Assembly: GCA_902765395.1 (NCBI GenBank)
Contig: CACWZP010000009.1
Coordinates: forward strand, 26,712 to 90,711
Direction of reading: 5' to 3'
Source of the DNA: an uncultured Eubacteriales bacterium
GTDB lineage: Bacteria; Bacillota; Clostridia; Christensenellales; Aristaeellaceae
Length of the DNA: 64,000 bases
Part shown: piece after piece, positions 57,206-64,000 of the stretch
Layout: each line of letters opens with the position of its first letter
How positions within the stretch are numbered: the first letter of the stretch is position 1
The notes under the pieces: model-generated
What the model saw: only the letters and a program-made list of their open reading frames with translations
The model's database searches: none
What the model was told of the DNA's origin: nothing
Translations under genes and position numbers: made by a program

Positions 57206-57658
57206 ATGTTGATGCCGAGTATCTTTGCTGAAAATCTGTTTGATGAGTTCTTTGATGATTTCCCGATGCCCCGCCAGTTCCGGAACATCGACCGCCAGCT
57301 GTACGGCAAGAACGCCGCCCGGGAGATGAAGACCGACGTGCACGAGCACGAGGACCACTATGAAGTGGACATCGACCTGCCCGGCTTCAAGAAGGAGGAG
57401 ATCACGCTGAGCCTGGAGGAGGGCTACCTGACCGTGAATGCCGCCAAGGGCCTGGACAAGGACGAGACGGACAAGAAGGGCCGCATGATCCGCCAGGAGC
57501 GCTACGCCGGCTCCATGCAGCGCAGCTTCTATGTGGGCGAAGCCCTCACCGAGGAGGACATCACCGCCCGGTTTGAAAACGGCGTGCTGAGTCTGAACGT
57601 GCCCAAGCGCGAGGCGAAAAAGCTGCCCGAGAAAAAGGTCATCATGATCGAAGGCTAA
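57206..57658 (+). CDS. hsp20: Small heat-shock protein Hsp20
   Basis: 150 residues. The N-terminal region 'AENLFDEFFDDFPM' is Phe-rich as in bacterial sHsps. The alpha-crystallin domain (about residues 40-140) has 'DVHEHEDHYEVDIDLPGFKKEE' (split by eye at residue 50) and ends with 'GVLSLNVPK', the family's conserved GVLxxxxPK motif. The C-terminal extension carries a VIMIEG tail. ATG 57206 follows AAAGGAGG. It acts as an ATP-independent holdase for unfolding proteins. Control by CIRCE/HrcA is clear from the promoter. The gene is monocistronic, closed by a strong terminator. Confidence 0.96.
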   Translation: MLMPSIFAENLFDEFFDDFPMPRQFRNIDRQLYGKNAAREMKTDVHEHEDHYEVDIDLPGFKKEEITLSLEEGYLTVNAAKGLDKDETDKKGRMIRQERYAGSMQRSFYVGEALTEEDITARFENGVLSLNVPKREAKKLPEKKVIMIEG

Positions 57659-57672
57659 ATCAAATAAGAACG

Positions 57673-57702
57673 GCCCCGCCGCGTATCGCGGCGGGGCTTT
57701 TT
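57673..57702. terminator. Terminator between hsp20 and the convergent minus-strand gene
   Basis: Perfect 11-bp stem GCCCCGCCGCG/CGCGGCGGGGC with a TAT loop and T5 (57698-57702). The minus strand side continues into CGTTCTTATTT, so it may act both ways. Confidence 0.92.
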
Positions 57703-57710
57703 GTCTGCCG

Positions 57711-58508
57711 TCAGTCGTTCAACACCTCGTACACGTGCCCGTGCCAGTAAAACAGGCCGGGGGCCTCGAAGGAGATGTCCAGGGTGGTGCCGTCGGCCAG
57801 GGTGAAGTTGTAGTAGATGCCGGAATCGGTGACGCGCACATCGCTCTCCTCGCCGATGCGCATATTCCTAAAGCCCTCAAGCTGCGCCAGTATCTCGTCC
57901 ACGTCGGTGACGACGATCTCCTCCTGCTCGTCCCGGCGGAAGATCATCTCCACGGGGGGATTCTCGTCCAGGTTCTCAAAAACGGCGGTGAAGGGCGCGT
58001 AGTTGCAGAAGTCCAGCAGCAGGTTGCCGGGCTGCGGCTCCGTCCACGGGGGAAGCTCCACCTCGTCCTTCACGTCGATGGGCTCCAGCGCCACCGCCGC
58101 GGTCCGCTCCGCGCCTTCAAAGTAGTGGGCCTTCTCGAATTCCCGGGCCTCGCCAGGCTGCACGGGTTCGCTCATCAGGCCGATCATCACGTAGATTGCC
58201 TTGCCGCGCAGGTCGTTCCCGTCGGCGTCGAAGTAGTTCACGTTGAAGTTCAGCTGGGTCAGGGCCCTTTCGCCGCGGTTCGTCAGCGTGTAGGCCACGG
58301 TCACCTGGCGCTCCGTGCCGCCGTTGATCGTCCGGGTTTCAAGGGTGGCGACGGGATGGCCCGCGCCGTCGTTCAGCTCGATCGAGGTCTCAAAGGGGAT
58401 GGGCGTGCCCTCGGCCTCCTCCGCCAGGGCGCCGGCGATCTTCATCACGCCGCTGACGATCAGGGCGATGCCGAGAAGGATCAGCGCGATGCGCAAAGCC
58501 TTGTTCAT
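57711..58508 (-). CDS. Membrane-anchored extracytoplasmic protein, unknown function
   Basis: 265 residues. One N-terminal hydrophobic helix (residues 5-27, 'ALRIALILLGIALIVSGVM') acts as anchor or signal; no lipobox. The region 'VAYTLTNRGERALTQLNFNV' to 'QPGEAREFEKAHYFEG' has the beta-sandwich pattern of FxLYD-like domains (similarity by eye only). The rest is acidic and includes 'EEIVVTDVDEILAQLEGF'. ATG 58508 is set by AGGAGGAGG upstream. An in-frame ATG at 58592 is rejected. On its strand a TATAAT (58601-58606) is present without a clear -35 box. Confidence 0.75.
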   Translation of the reverse strand: MNKALRIALILLGIALIVSGVMKIAGALAEEAEGTPIPFETSIELNDGAGHPVATLETRTINGGTERQVTVAYTLTNRGERALTQLNFNVNYFDADGNDLRGKAIYVMIGLMSEPVQPGEAREFEKAHYFEGAERTAAVALEPIDVKDEVELPPWTEPQPGNLLLDFCNYAPFTAVFENLDENPPVEMIFRRDEQEEIVVTDVDEILAQLEGFRNMRIGEESDVRVTDSGIYYNFTLADGTTLDISFEAPGLFYWHGHVYEVLND

Positions 58509-58627
58509 GGGATAACCTCCTCCTGGGTCGCGTGGGTTCATGGTTGCCCATTGGACGGAGGGGGCGGGGGAATGGTTCCCGGTTTCCGCCAATTATGTGA
58601 ATTATATGAAAACTCCCCGCGAACGGC

Positions 58628-58657
58628 TTGACAACCGGGGGCGGAATGGAGTACACT
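58628..58657 (+). promoter_or_regulatory. Sigma-A promoter of the T-box operon
   Basis: TTGACA (58628-58633), 18-nt spacer, TACACT (58652-58657). Transcription would start near 58664, just before the T-box leader. Confidence 0.72.
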
Positions 58658-58663
58658 TTACCC

Positions 58664-58951
58664 AGCTAAATTACAGCTGTAAATGCGATGAAGGCATTAT
58701 GCGCCTGGTTCGCGCCTTTAGAGAGTCGGCGGTGGGTGGAAGCCGATGGGCGGACGGGGATGCAGTCTCATGCCAGAGCAGATTGTCTGAAAAGCCAGTA
58801 AGACAATCCGGAAGCCCCGTTATCATGGCTGGGCGCTTGATGGAGCGCCGACGAGTGGCCGCGCCAGCGGCAATCCGGGTGGTACCGCGGTTTGATATCT
58901 GTCTGATCGTCCCGAAGCACAGACCATTTGTGTTTGCGCTTCGGGTTTTTT
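58664..58951 (+). promoter_or_regulatory. T-box leader, probable leucine (CTC) specifier
   Basis: Stem I contains AGAGAGTC and GGTGGGTGGAAGCC motifs; its base GGCAT pairs with ATGCC, and the specifier loop just before ATGCC reads GTCTC, giving CTC (58767-58769, Leu). A GATTGTCT/AGACAATC helix follows (58781-58808). The T-box sequence GGGTGGTACCGCG is at 58877-58889; its TGGT would pair with a tRNA ending ACCA, consistent with tRNA-Leu. The terminator is CCCGAAGC (58911-58918) with GCTTCGGG (58938-58945) and T6. Known mechanism: uncharged tRNA stabilises the antiterminator. The T-box call is firm; the specifier is inferred from folding by eye and from the LeuA-like gene downstream. Confidence 0.93.
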
Positions 58952-58995
58952 GCACCCCGGGGAATCCATCAATACATATCATAGGAGAGGACACC

Positions 58996-60405
58996 ATGAA
59001 GACCATCAAGCTGATTGACATGACGCTGCGGGAAGTGAACGCGCTGCGCTCCGGTGCGCTGACGTTCAAGGAGAAGCTGGAGATCGCCCGGGGGCTGGAC
59101 CGGCTGAAGGTGGACGGCATCGAGCTGGCGCCCATCGACGGCGGCAAGGCCGAGGCGCTGGCCAACAAGACCATCGCGGCCATGGTCTCCGCGCCGATCA
59201 TCGCGTCGGTGGACATCGCCTCCGGCAACCTGCCGGAGACATGGGAGAGCGTTCGCGCCGCCAGGCACCCCAGGCTGAATCTGCTGGCCCCGCTGTCGCC
59301 CGCGCTGATGGAGTACAGCTGCCACAAGAAGGCCCCCGCCATGCTGGAGCTGATCACCGCCCAGGTGAAGGCGGCGCGCGGCCTGACCGAGAGCGTGGAG
59401 TTCTCCGCCGTGGACGCCACCCGGGCCGAGCGCGGCTTCCTGTGCGACGCCATCGCCGCCGCCATCGCCGCCGGCGCCAACCGGGTGACCCTGTGCGACA
59501 CCGCCGGCGTGATGCTGCCGGGCGAGTTCGCGGACTTCGTCACCGACGTGCGCGCCAACGCGGCGGGGCTTGAGAACGTCAAGCTGCTGGTGCAGGTGAG
59601 CGACGAGATGAGCATGGGCCTGGCCTGTGCCGCCGCCGCCATCGCCGCCGGGGCCGACGGCATGAAGTGCGTGGCCGTGCCCGCCGGGTATCCCACGCTC
59701 CAGCAGGCCGCCCGGTTCGTGGAGGTGAAGGGCGCGGCGCTGGACATCGCCGCCAACCTGCGCACCACGGAGCTGACCCGGGTCTCCGGCCAGCTGAACA
59801 AGCTGCTGCAGCCCCACGAGGACAGCGATTCCCCCCTGGGCAACGTGGCCATTGGCGAGACCGCGGGCGTGTGCCTGGACGCCAATGACGAGATCGGCGA
59901 GGTCATCAAGGTGGTCCGCCAGCTGGGCTATGACCTGTCCGACGAGGACAACGCCAAGGTCTACGAGGCCTTCAAGCGCGTGGCCAGCCGCAAGCACTTC
60001 GTGGGCACCCGGGAGCTGGACGCCATCGTGGCCAGCACGGCGCTGCAGGTGCCCAGCACCTATCACATCGAGAATTACGTCATCAACAGCGGCAACGTGA
60101 TCACCGCCACCGCCAACATCCTGCTGAACCGCAACGGCGAGAAGCTGCGGGGCGTGGGCGTGGGCGACGGCCCCATCGACGCCGCGTTCCTGGCCATCGA
60201 GCAGATCATCGGCCACCACTACGAGCTGGACGACTTCCAGATCCAGACCGTCACCGAGGGCCGGGACGCCATGGGCAGCGCGCTGGTGAAGCTGCGCGCC
60301 GACGGCAAGGTCTACTCCGGCAACGGCATCTCCACCGACATCATCGGCGCCTCCATCCGGGCGTATATCAGCGCGCTGAACAAGATCGTGTATGAGGCGA
60401 ACTAA
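58996..60405 (+). CDS. LeuA-like DRE-TIM protein lacking the HxH metal motif
   Basis: 469 residues. ATG 58996 follows AGGAGAGG, directly after the T-box terminator. The first ~270 residues are a DRE-TIM barrel, and residues ~355-465 match the LeuA regulatory/dimer domain ('ITATANILLNRNGEKLRGVG', 'GDGPIDAAFLAIEQI', 'VYSGNGISTDIIGAS'). The catalytic signature is altered. Canonical 'DTTLRDGEQ' reads 'DMTLREVNA' (R12 kept, metal Asp replaced by Glu13). Canonical 'HxHND' aligns with 'QVSDE', so both metal-binding His are Gln200 and Ser202. The 'GIGERaGN' loop is missing. Homologous to 2-isopropylmalate/homocitrate synthases, but the usual Zn-dependent acetyl-CoA condensation seems unlikely. Function unknown; probably a neofunctionalised paralogue working with the ligase encoded next. 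Confidence 0.85.
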   Translation: MKTIKLIDMTLREVNALRSGALTFKEKLEIARGLDRLKVDGIELAPIDGGKAEALANKTIAAMVSAPIIASVDIASGNLPETWESVRAARHPRLNLLAPLSPALMEYSCHKKAPAMLELITAQVKAARGLTESVEFSAVDATRAERGFLCDAIAAAIAAGANRVTLCDTAGVMLPGEFADFVTDVRANAAGLENVKLLVQVSDEMSMGLACAAAAIAAGADGMKCVAVPAGYPTLQQAARFVEVKGAALDIAANLRTTELTRVSGQLNKLLQPHEDSDSPLGNVAIGETAGVCLDANDEIGEVIKVVRQLGYDLSDEDNAKVYEAFKRVASRKHFVGTRELDAIVASTALQVPSTYHIENYVINSGNVITATANILLNRNGEKLRGVGVGDGPIDAAFLAIEQIIGHHYELDDFQIQTVTEGRDAMGSALVKLRADGKVYSGNGISTDIIGASIRAYISALNKIVYEAN

Positions 60406-60420
60406 CAGGGAGCAGGGAAA

Positions 60421-60485
60421 AGGGAGTAGGGGGAACCCGAATCCCAAGCCATTCCTACTCCCTACTCCCTACTGCCTACTCCCTT
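60421..60485 (+). repeat. Heptanucleotide repeats and inverted repeat in the spacer
   Basis: Four tandem 7-bp units of CCTACTC (one CCTACTG) at 60454-60481 followed by CCTT. The first unit with its flank (CCTACTCCCT, 60454-60463) is the exact complement of AGGGAGTAGG at 60421-60430, so a 10-bp stem with alternative registers can form between the two genes of the T-box operon. Confidence 0.8.
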
Positions 60486-60508
60486 AACAACATCCGAGGT
60501 ATAAATAT

Positions 60509-63004
60509 ATGAAACTTTCCTTCTCCATCCAATACTGGAAATCCCTCTCCTGGCCCCAGGCCGTGGCGGCCGCGCTGGACGCAAAGCTTTCGGGCATCGA
60601 GCTGTATGACGTGAACGGCGCGATGTTCCAGGGCAAGTCCAGCCCCACCAACCCGGAGCTGGCCGCTGCCACCCGGCGGCACCTTACCAACCAGGGCCTG
60701 TCCCTGCCCTGCGTGGACACCGTGGGCGACTTCACCGACCAGCGCTTCCTGGACGAGTTGAACGAGTGCGTGGAGGTGGCCGTGAACCTTGGCGCGCCCT
60801 ATGTGGGCATCCACACCGACGAGAGCAACCAGGCCGCCTGCGTGGAGCGGATGGCCCGGCTGGTGGACGCGGTGGGCGACAAGCCTGTGACGCTGCTGAT
60901 CGCCACCACCGGCGCCTATGCCGACACCGCCCGGCTGCGTGACCTTTTGAACCGCTTTGCCGACGACCGGCTGGCGGCGCTGTGGGACATGCACTCCACC
61001 TGCGTCTTCGGCGAGGACGCCGAGGCCACCATCACCAACCTGGGCGCCTACGTGCGCCACGTGCACATCCACGACTTCCGCCGGGAGGGCAGCATCTTCG
61101 TGCCGGAGCTGGTGGGCGAGGGTGCGCTGCCTATGCGCGAGCTGATGAACGCGCTGCGCTCGGTGAACTACGACGGCTTCATCTCATTGCAGTGGAACCC
61201 GGACTGGATCGACGGACTCAACGACATCGAGATCCTGCTGACCCACTTTTCCAGCTGCATGAGCCGCTTTGAGAGCACCCGCCTGGGCCGCAGGCACCTC
61301 TACTGGAACAACCGGCACACCGGCAACTACGTCTGGAAGAAGGAGACCTTGATCGAAAAGACCTTCCCCCAGGTGCTGGACACGATGGTGGAGAACTTCC
61401 CCGACCAGCTGGCCGTGAAGTTCACCACCCTGGACTATACCCGCACCTACAGCCAGTTCCGGGACGACGTGGACGAGTTTGCCCGCACGCTGGTGTCCCT
61501 GGGCGTGCGCGCGGGCAGCAAGGTGACCATCTGGGCCACCAACGTGCCCGCCTGGTTCCTCACGTTCTGGGCCACCACGAAGATCGGCGCCGTGCTGGTG
61601 ACGATGAACACCGCCTACAAGATCCACGAGGCGGAATACCTGCTGCGCCAGTCGGACACCCACACGCTGGTGATGATCGACGGCTACCGGGATTCCAACT
61701 ATAGGCAGATCATCAACGAGCTGTGCCCCGAGCTGGCGGCCAACCAGCCCGGCCAGCCGCTGCACGCCCGCCGGCTGCCCTTCCTGCGCAACGTGATCAC
61801 CGTGGGCTTCCGCATGCCCGGCGCGCTGACCTGGGAGGATTCCCTGGAGTACGCCGCCCGCACGCCCATCGAGGAGATCCGCCGCATGGCCGCCGCCGTG
61901 GACGTGAACGATGTGTGCAACATGCAGTACACTTCCGGCACCACGGGCTTCCCCAAGGGTGTGATGCTGACCCACTACAACATCGTCAACGACGGCAAGA
62001 TGATCGGCGACGGCATGGACCTGTCCACCGCGGACCGCATGATGATCCAGGTGCCCATGTTCCACTGCTTCGGCATGGTGCTGGCCATGACCGCCACCAT
62101 GACCCACGGCGGCACCATCCTGCCCCTGCCGTACTTCTCGCCGAAGTCGTCCCTGGCCTGCATCCACAACGAGCACATCACCGCCTTCCACGGCGTGCCC
62201 ACGATGTTCATCGCCATGCTGGCCCACCCGGACTTCCCCAAGACCGACTTCTCCCACATGCGCACCGGCATCATGGCCGGCAGCCCGTGCCCCATCGCCG
62301 TGATGCGGGACGTGGTGGAGAAGATGCACATGCCGGAGATCGTCATCGTCTACGGCCAGACCGAGGCCAGCCCTGGCTGTACCATGAGCCGCACCACCGA
62401 TCCGCTGGAGGTGCGCGTGGCCACCGTGGGCAGCGCGTTCCCGGAGATCGAGTGCAAGATCGTGGACCCGGAGACCGGCGAGGACTGCCCCGACGAGGTG
62501 ATCGGCGAATTCGTCGCCCGGGGCTACAACATCATGAAGGGCTATTACAAGATGCCCAAGGCCACCGCGTCGGCGATTGACAAGGACGGCTGGCTGCACA
62601 CCGGCGATTTGGCCTGCCGCACGCCCGAGGGCAACTACCGCATCACCGGCCGCCTGAAGGACATGATCATCCGCGGCGGCGAGAACATCTATCCCAAGGA
62701 GATCGAGGAGTTCATCTACACCCATCCGAAGGTTTCCGACGTCCAGGTCATCGGCGTGCCCGACAAGGCCATGGGCGAGGAGATCATGGCCTGCATCATC
62801 CTCAAGGAGGGCGAGACCATGACCGTGGAGGAGATGAAGGCCTACGTCCGCGACCACATGGCCAAGCACAAGGTGCCCAAGTACATCGACTTCGTCGACG
62901 GCTTCCCCATGAACGATGCTGGCAAGATCCAGAAGTACAAGATGCGCGAGATGGCCGTGGAGAAGCTGGGCTTGCAGAAGGATGCGGCGATAGAGACGGC
63001 GTAA
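60509..63004 (+). CDS. Fusion: sugar-isomerase-like TIM barrel + acyl-CoA synthetase (AMP-binding)
   Basis: 831 residues. Residues 1 to about 250 form a xylose-isomerase/AP-endonuclease-2-like TIM barrel with plausible metal or active-site positions Glu31 ('GIELYD'), Asp160 and His162 ('WDMHS') and 'HVHIHD' near 185; the usual final Glu position reads Gln in 'ISLQWN'. From about 285 onward it is an adenylate-forming enzyme of the medium/long-chain acyl-CoA synthetase type: P-loop 'YTSGTTGFPKG' (about 474), 'YGQTEAS' (about 616), 'GWLHTGD' (about 694), hinge 'GRLKDMIIRGGENIYPKEIE' and catalytic Lys 806 in 'GKIQK'. The ligase half looks fully active. GAGGT precedes ATG 60509 by 8 nt. It follows the LeuA-like gene by 103 nt and is presumably under the same T-box. 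Substrate unknown. Confidence 0.9.
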   Translation: MKLSFSIQYWKSLSWPQAVAAALDAKLSGIELYDVNGAMFQGKSSPTNPELAAATRRHLTNQGLSLPCVDTVGDFTDQRFLDELNECVEVAVNLGAPYVGIHTDESNQAACVERMARLVDAVGDKPVTLLIATTGAYADTARLRDLLNRFADDRLAALWDMHSTCVFGEDAEATITNLGAYVRHVHIHDFRREGSIFVPELVGEGALPMRELMNALRSVNYDGFISLQWNPDWIDGLNDIEILLTHFSSCMSRFESTRLGRRHLYWNNRHTGNYVWKKETLIEKTFPQVLDTMVENFPDQLAVKFTTLDYTRTYSQFRDDVDEFARTLVSLGVRAGSKVTIWATNVPAWFLTFWATTKIGAVLVTMNTAYKIHEAEYLLRQSDTHTLVMIDGYRDSNYRQIINELCPELAANQPGQPLHARRLPFLRNVITVGFRMPGALTWEDSLEYAARTPIEEIRRMAAAVDVNDVCNMQYTSGTTGFPKGVMLTHYNIVNDGKMIGDGMDLSTADRMMIQVPMFHCFGMVLAMTATMTHGGTILPLPYFSPKSSLACIHNEHITAFHGVPTMFIAMLAHPDFPKTDFSHMRTGIMAGSPCPIAVMRDVVEKMHMPEIVIVYGQTEASPGCTMSRTTDPLEVRVATVGSAFPEIECKIVDPETGEDCPDEVIGEFVARGYNIMKGYYKMPKATASAIDKDGWLHTGDLACRTPEGNYRITGRLKDMIIRGGENIYPKEIEEFIYTHPKVSDVQVIGVPDKAMGEEIMACIILKEGETMTVEEMKAYVRDHMAKHKVPKYIDFVDGFPMNDAGKIQKYKMREMAVEKLGLQKDAAIETA

Positions 63005-63010
63005 ACGGAT

Positions 63011-63038
63011 TTGGCGGGGGACCTGCTTTCCCCGCCAA
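63011..63038 (+). terminator. Possible terminator after the T-box operon
   Basis: Perfect 9-bp stem TTGGCGGGG/CCCCGCCAA with a 10-nt loop, 7 nt after the stop codon. No T run follows, so termination efficiency is doubtful. Confidence 0.5.
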
Positions 63039-63100
63039 GGCCACCCCTTTGACAGATTTTGCTTGAGCCTGAAGGCTCTGGCCGCAAAACCTGCAAGGAA

Positions 63101-63144
63101 GCTTTTTTCACTCTGGTCGACAGGCTCCCTGCCGTGAAAAAAGC
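63101..63144. repeat. Inverted repeat in the intergenic region
   Basis: GCTTTTTTCAC (63101-63111) and GTGAAAAAAGC (63134-63144) are exact complements with a 22-nt loop. A further 7-bp hairpin CGCGGCG/CGCCGCG follows near 63151-63171. I see no gene between 63005 and 63414; the stretch consists of such palindromes. Confidence 0.7.
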
Positions 63145-63235
63145 CCCGCCCGCGGCGTACATGCCGCCGCGTACGATTGAAGATCGGGACGCCGCCGTTC
63201 CCCGATGCCCCTGGCGAGCTGGCCGGGGCCCCAAA

Positions 63236-63402
63236 AGCCTTCCCCCATGGGGAAGGTGCCCCCGAAGGGGGCGGATGAGGTCTCCACGCGTATCGCTTCG
63301 CGCCTTTGCCGCGATAAAGGCGCGGAGCCATCCTCAAAGGACCTCATCCGTCATTTGCTCCGCAGGCTGCGCAAATGCCACCTTCCCCATCGGGGGAAGG
63401 CT
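63236..63402. repeat. 167-bp nested palindrome, MITE/REP-like element
   Basis: The ends are exact complements: AGCCTTCCCCC (63236-63246) with 63392-63402, ATGGGGAAGGTG (63247-63258) with 63379-63390, and CGGATGAGGT (63272-63281) with 63341-63350. The outer two pairs also fold back on themselves locally. Such AAGCCTTCCCC..GGATGAGG palindromes look like dispersed repeats; copy number elsewhere cannot be judged here. Confidence 0.85.
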
Positions 63403-63414
63403 CTGGAGGGCCAT

Positions 63415-63795
63415 ATGCCGAGGATCACCTATTACAACGGCGACTATAAACCCCTGTCGCAGAAGCTGCGGCGGGAGATGACGCGACAGGAAAAGCATCT
63501 TTGGTATGATTACCTGAAACCGCATCCGGCCACCTTCCGTCGACAGAAGCAGTTTGGCCATTACATTGTGGATTTCTACTGTGCCAGCGCGAAGGTGGTT
63601 GTGGAGCTGGATGGCTCCCAGCACTATGAGCCCGAAGAAGTGCAGCGCGACGCCGAACGGGACCAATACCTGTCTGGCCTCGGATTGGCCGTGCTTCGGT
63701 TCAGCAATGCGGACGTCGACCAGCGTTTCGACGGCGTTTGCGCGGCCATAGACAGGACTGTTCGGGAAAGAGAAGGAAAAGGCCGGGGTGAATGA
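63415..63795 (+). CDS. DUF559 endonuclease-like protein
   Basis: 126 residues. It matches the DUF559 pattern: 'SQKLRREMTRQEKHLWY', 'FRRQKQFGHYIVDFYC', the Asp-Gly core 'VVVELDGSQHY', 'RDAERDQYLSGLGLAVLRF' and 'VREREGKGR'. The fold is of the restriction-endonuclease/Vsr type; the conserved D (in 'IVDFYC') and E/D ('ELDGSQH') are candidate catalytic residues. ATG 63415 follows GGAGGG at 63406, only 13 nt after the palindromic repeat. Extension of the frame upstream would run through that repeat and is rejected. Repeats flank the gene on both sides, suggesting it travels with them. Cellular function is unknown. Confidence 0.88.
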   Translation: MPRITYYNGDYKPLSQKLRREMTRQEKHLWYDYLKPHPATFRRQKQFGHYIVDFYCASAKVVVELDGSQHYEPEEVQRDAERDQYLSGLGLAVLRFSNADVDQRFDGVCAAIDRTVREREGKGRGE

Positions 63796-63797
63796 AA

Positions 63798-63861
63798 GCC
63801 TTCCCCAGAGGGGAAGGCAAGGGGACGCGGATAATCCAACGCCTTTCCCAAAGGTGAAGGC
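63798..63861. repeat. Palindromic repeats downstream of the DUF559 gene
   Basis: GCCTTCCCC AGA GGGGAAGGC (63798-63818) is a 9-bp perfect palindrome sharing its core with the upstream 167-bp element. A second, degenerate copy GCCTTTCCC AAA GGTGAAGGC lies at 63841-63861. Confidence 0.82.
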
Positions 63862-63929
63862 AACAAAGGGCGAACATCGCCCCGGCAGAAAGCAGCGATT
63901 CGACAAATCGGGATTTGTGAGGAACAGAT

Positions 63930-64000
63930 ATGAAAACAATATATCTGATCGGCGGTACAATGGGCGTCGGTAAAACGACGGTGAGTCAGCAACTGAAAAA
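63930..64000 (+). CDS. P-loop kinase/ATPase, N-terminal fragment (3' partial)
   Basis: Only 23 codons are inside the window: an ATG with GAGGA upstream, then 'MKTIYLIGGTMGVGKTTVSQ'. The Walker A motif 'GGTMGVGKTT' and the short leading beta strand suit a nucleotide-kinase-like or AAA_18-type protein. Nothing more can be said without the rest. Confidence 0.75.
   Translation, partial: MKTIYLIGGTMGVGKTTVSQQLK

Noticed and set aside
58540-58995. In-frame extension upstream of the LeuA-like protein.
   Set aside because: The extension runs through the promoter and the whole T-box leader including its terminator; ATG 58996 has a good ribosome site.
63205-63414. N-terminal extension of the DUF559 frame through the palindrome.
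   Set aside because: The extension translates repeat DNA; the ATG at 63415 has its own GGAGGG.

Overview
The window is GC-rich DNA from a Gram-positive bacterium, most likely a member of the Clostridia (Bacillota). The evidence is the Cna-B/SpaA surface protein, a T-box leader, a CIRCE operator, sigma-A promoters, strong AGGAGG-type ribosome binding sites, a DUF445 protein, a CD1871A-like CXXC protein, and giant secreted proteins with Listeria-Bacteroides and BIG2 repeats. An uncultured high-GC gut lineage (for example Christensenellales-like) is my inference; no rRNA or tRNA gene is present to fix it.

Layout. (1) 1-7356: 3' part of a large isopeptide-domain surface protein with nine near-identical Cna-B repeats and a degenerate sorting signal. 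(2) 7440-9417, minus strand: a two-gene redox operon, a CXXC membrane protein plus a polyferredoxin fused to a TlpA-like thioredoxin. (3) 9713-16273: a six-gene export operon: adaptor, MacB-type ATPase, permease, two further secreted adaptor-like proteins and a secreted low-complexity protein. (4) 16413-17315, minus: DUF445 membrane protein. (5) 17560-19769: LytS-type histidine kinase and a response regulator with a SARP/BTAD-type output. (6) 19970-54381: two giant secreted proteins of 4,824 and 6,611 residues in tandem, together more than half of the window. (7) 54459-56896: two divergently transcribed membrane GGDEF proteins. (8) 57206-57658: Hsp20 under a CIRCE operator. (9) 57711-58508, minus: membrane-anchored protein of unknown function. 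(10) 58996-63004: a T-box-controlled pair, a LeuA-like protein that lacks the metal-binding HxH motif, followed by a TIM-barrel/acyl-CoA synthetase fusion. (11) 63005-64000: palindromic repeats around a DUF559 gene, then the start of a P-loop kinase.

How the parts may work together. Regions 1, 3, 5 and 6 read as a cell-surface and export neighbourhood: giant adhesin-like proteins, a signalling pair just upstream of them, and an exporter with surface-located accessory proteins. Region 10 is the best candidate for an undescribed system. Its leader carries a probable leucine (CTC) specifier, but the first enzyme has lost the canonical catalytic metal ligands of isopropylmalate synthase, and the second joins a sugar-isomerase-like barrel to an adenylate-forming ligase. 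Intergenic signals are clear in many places and are annotated with positions.
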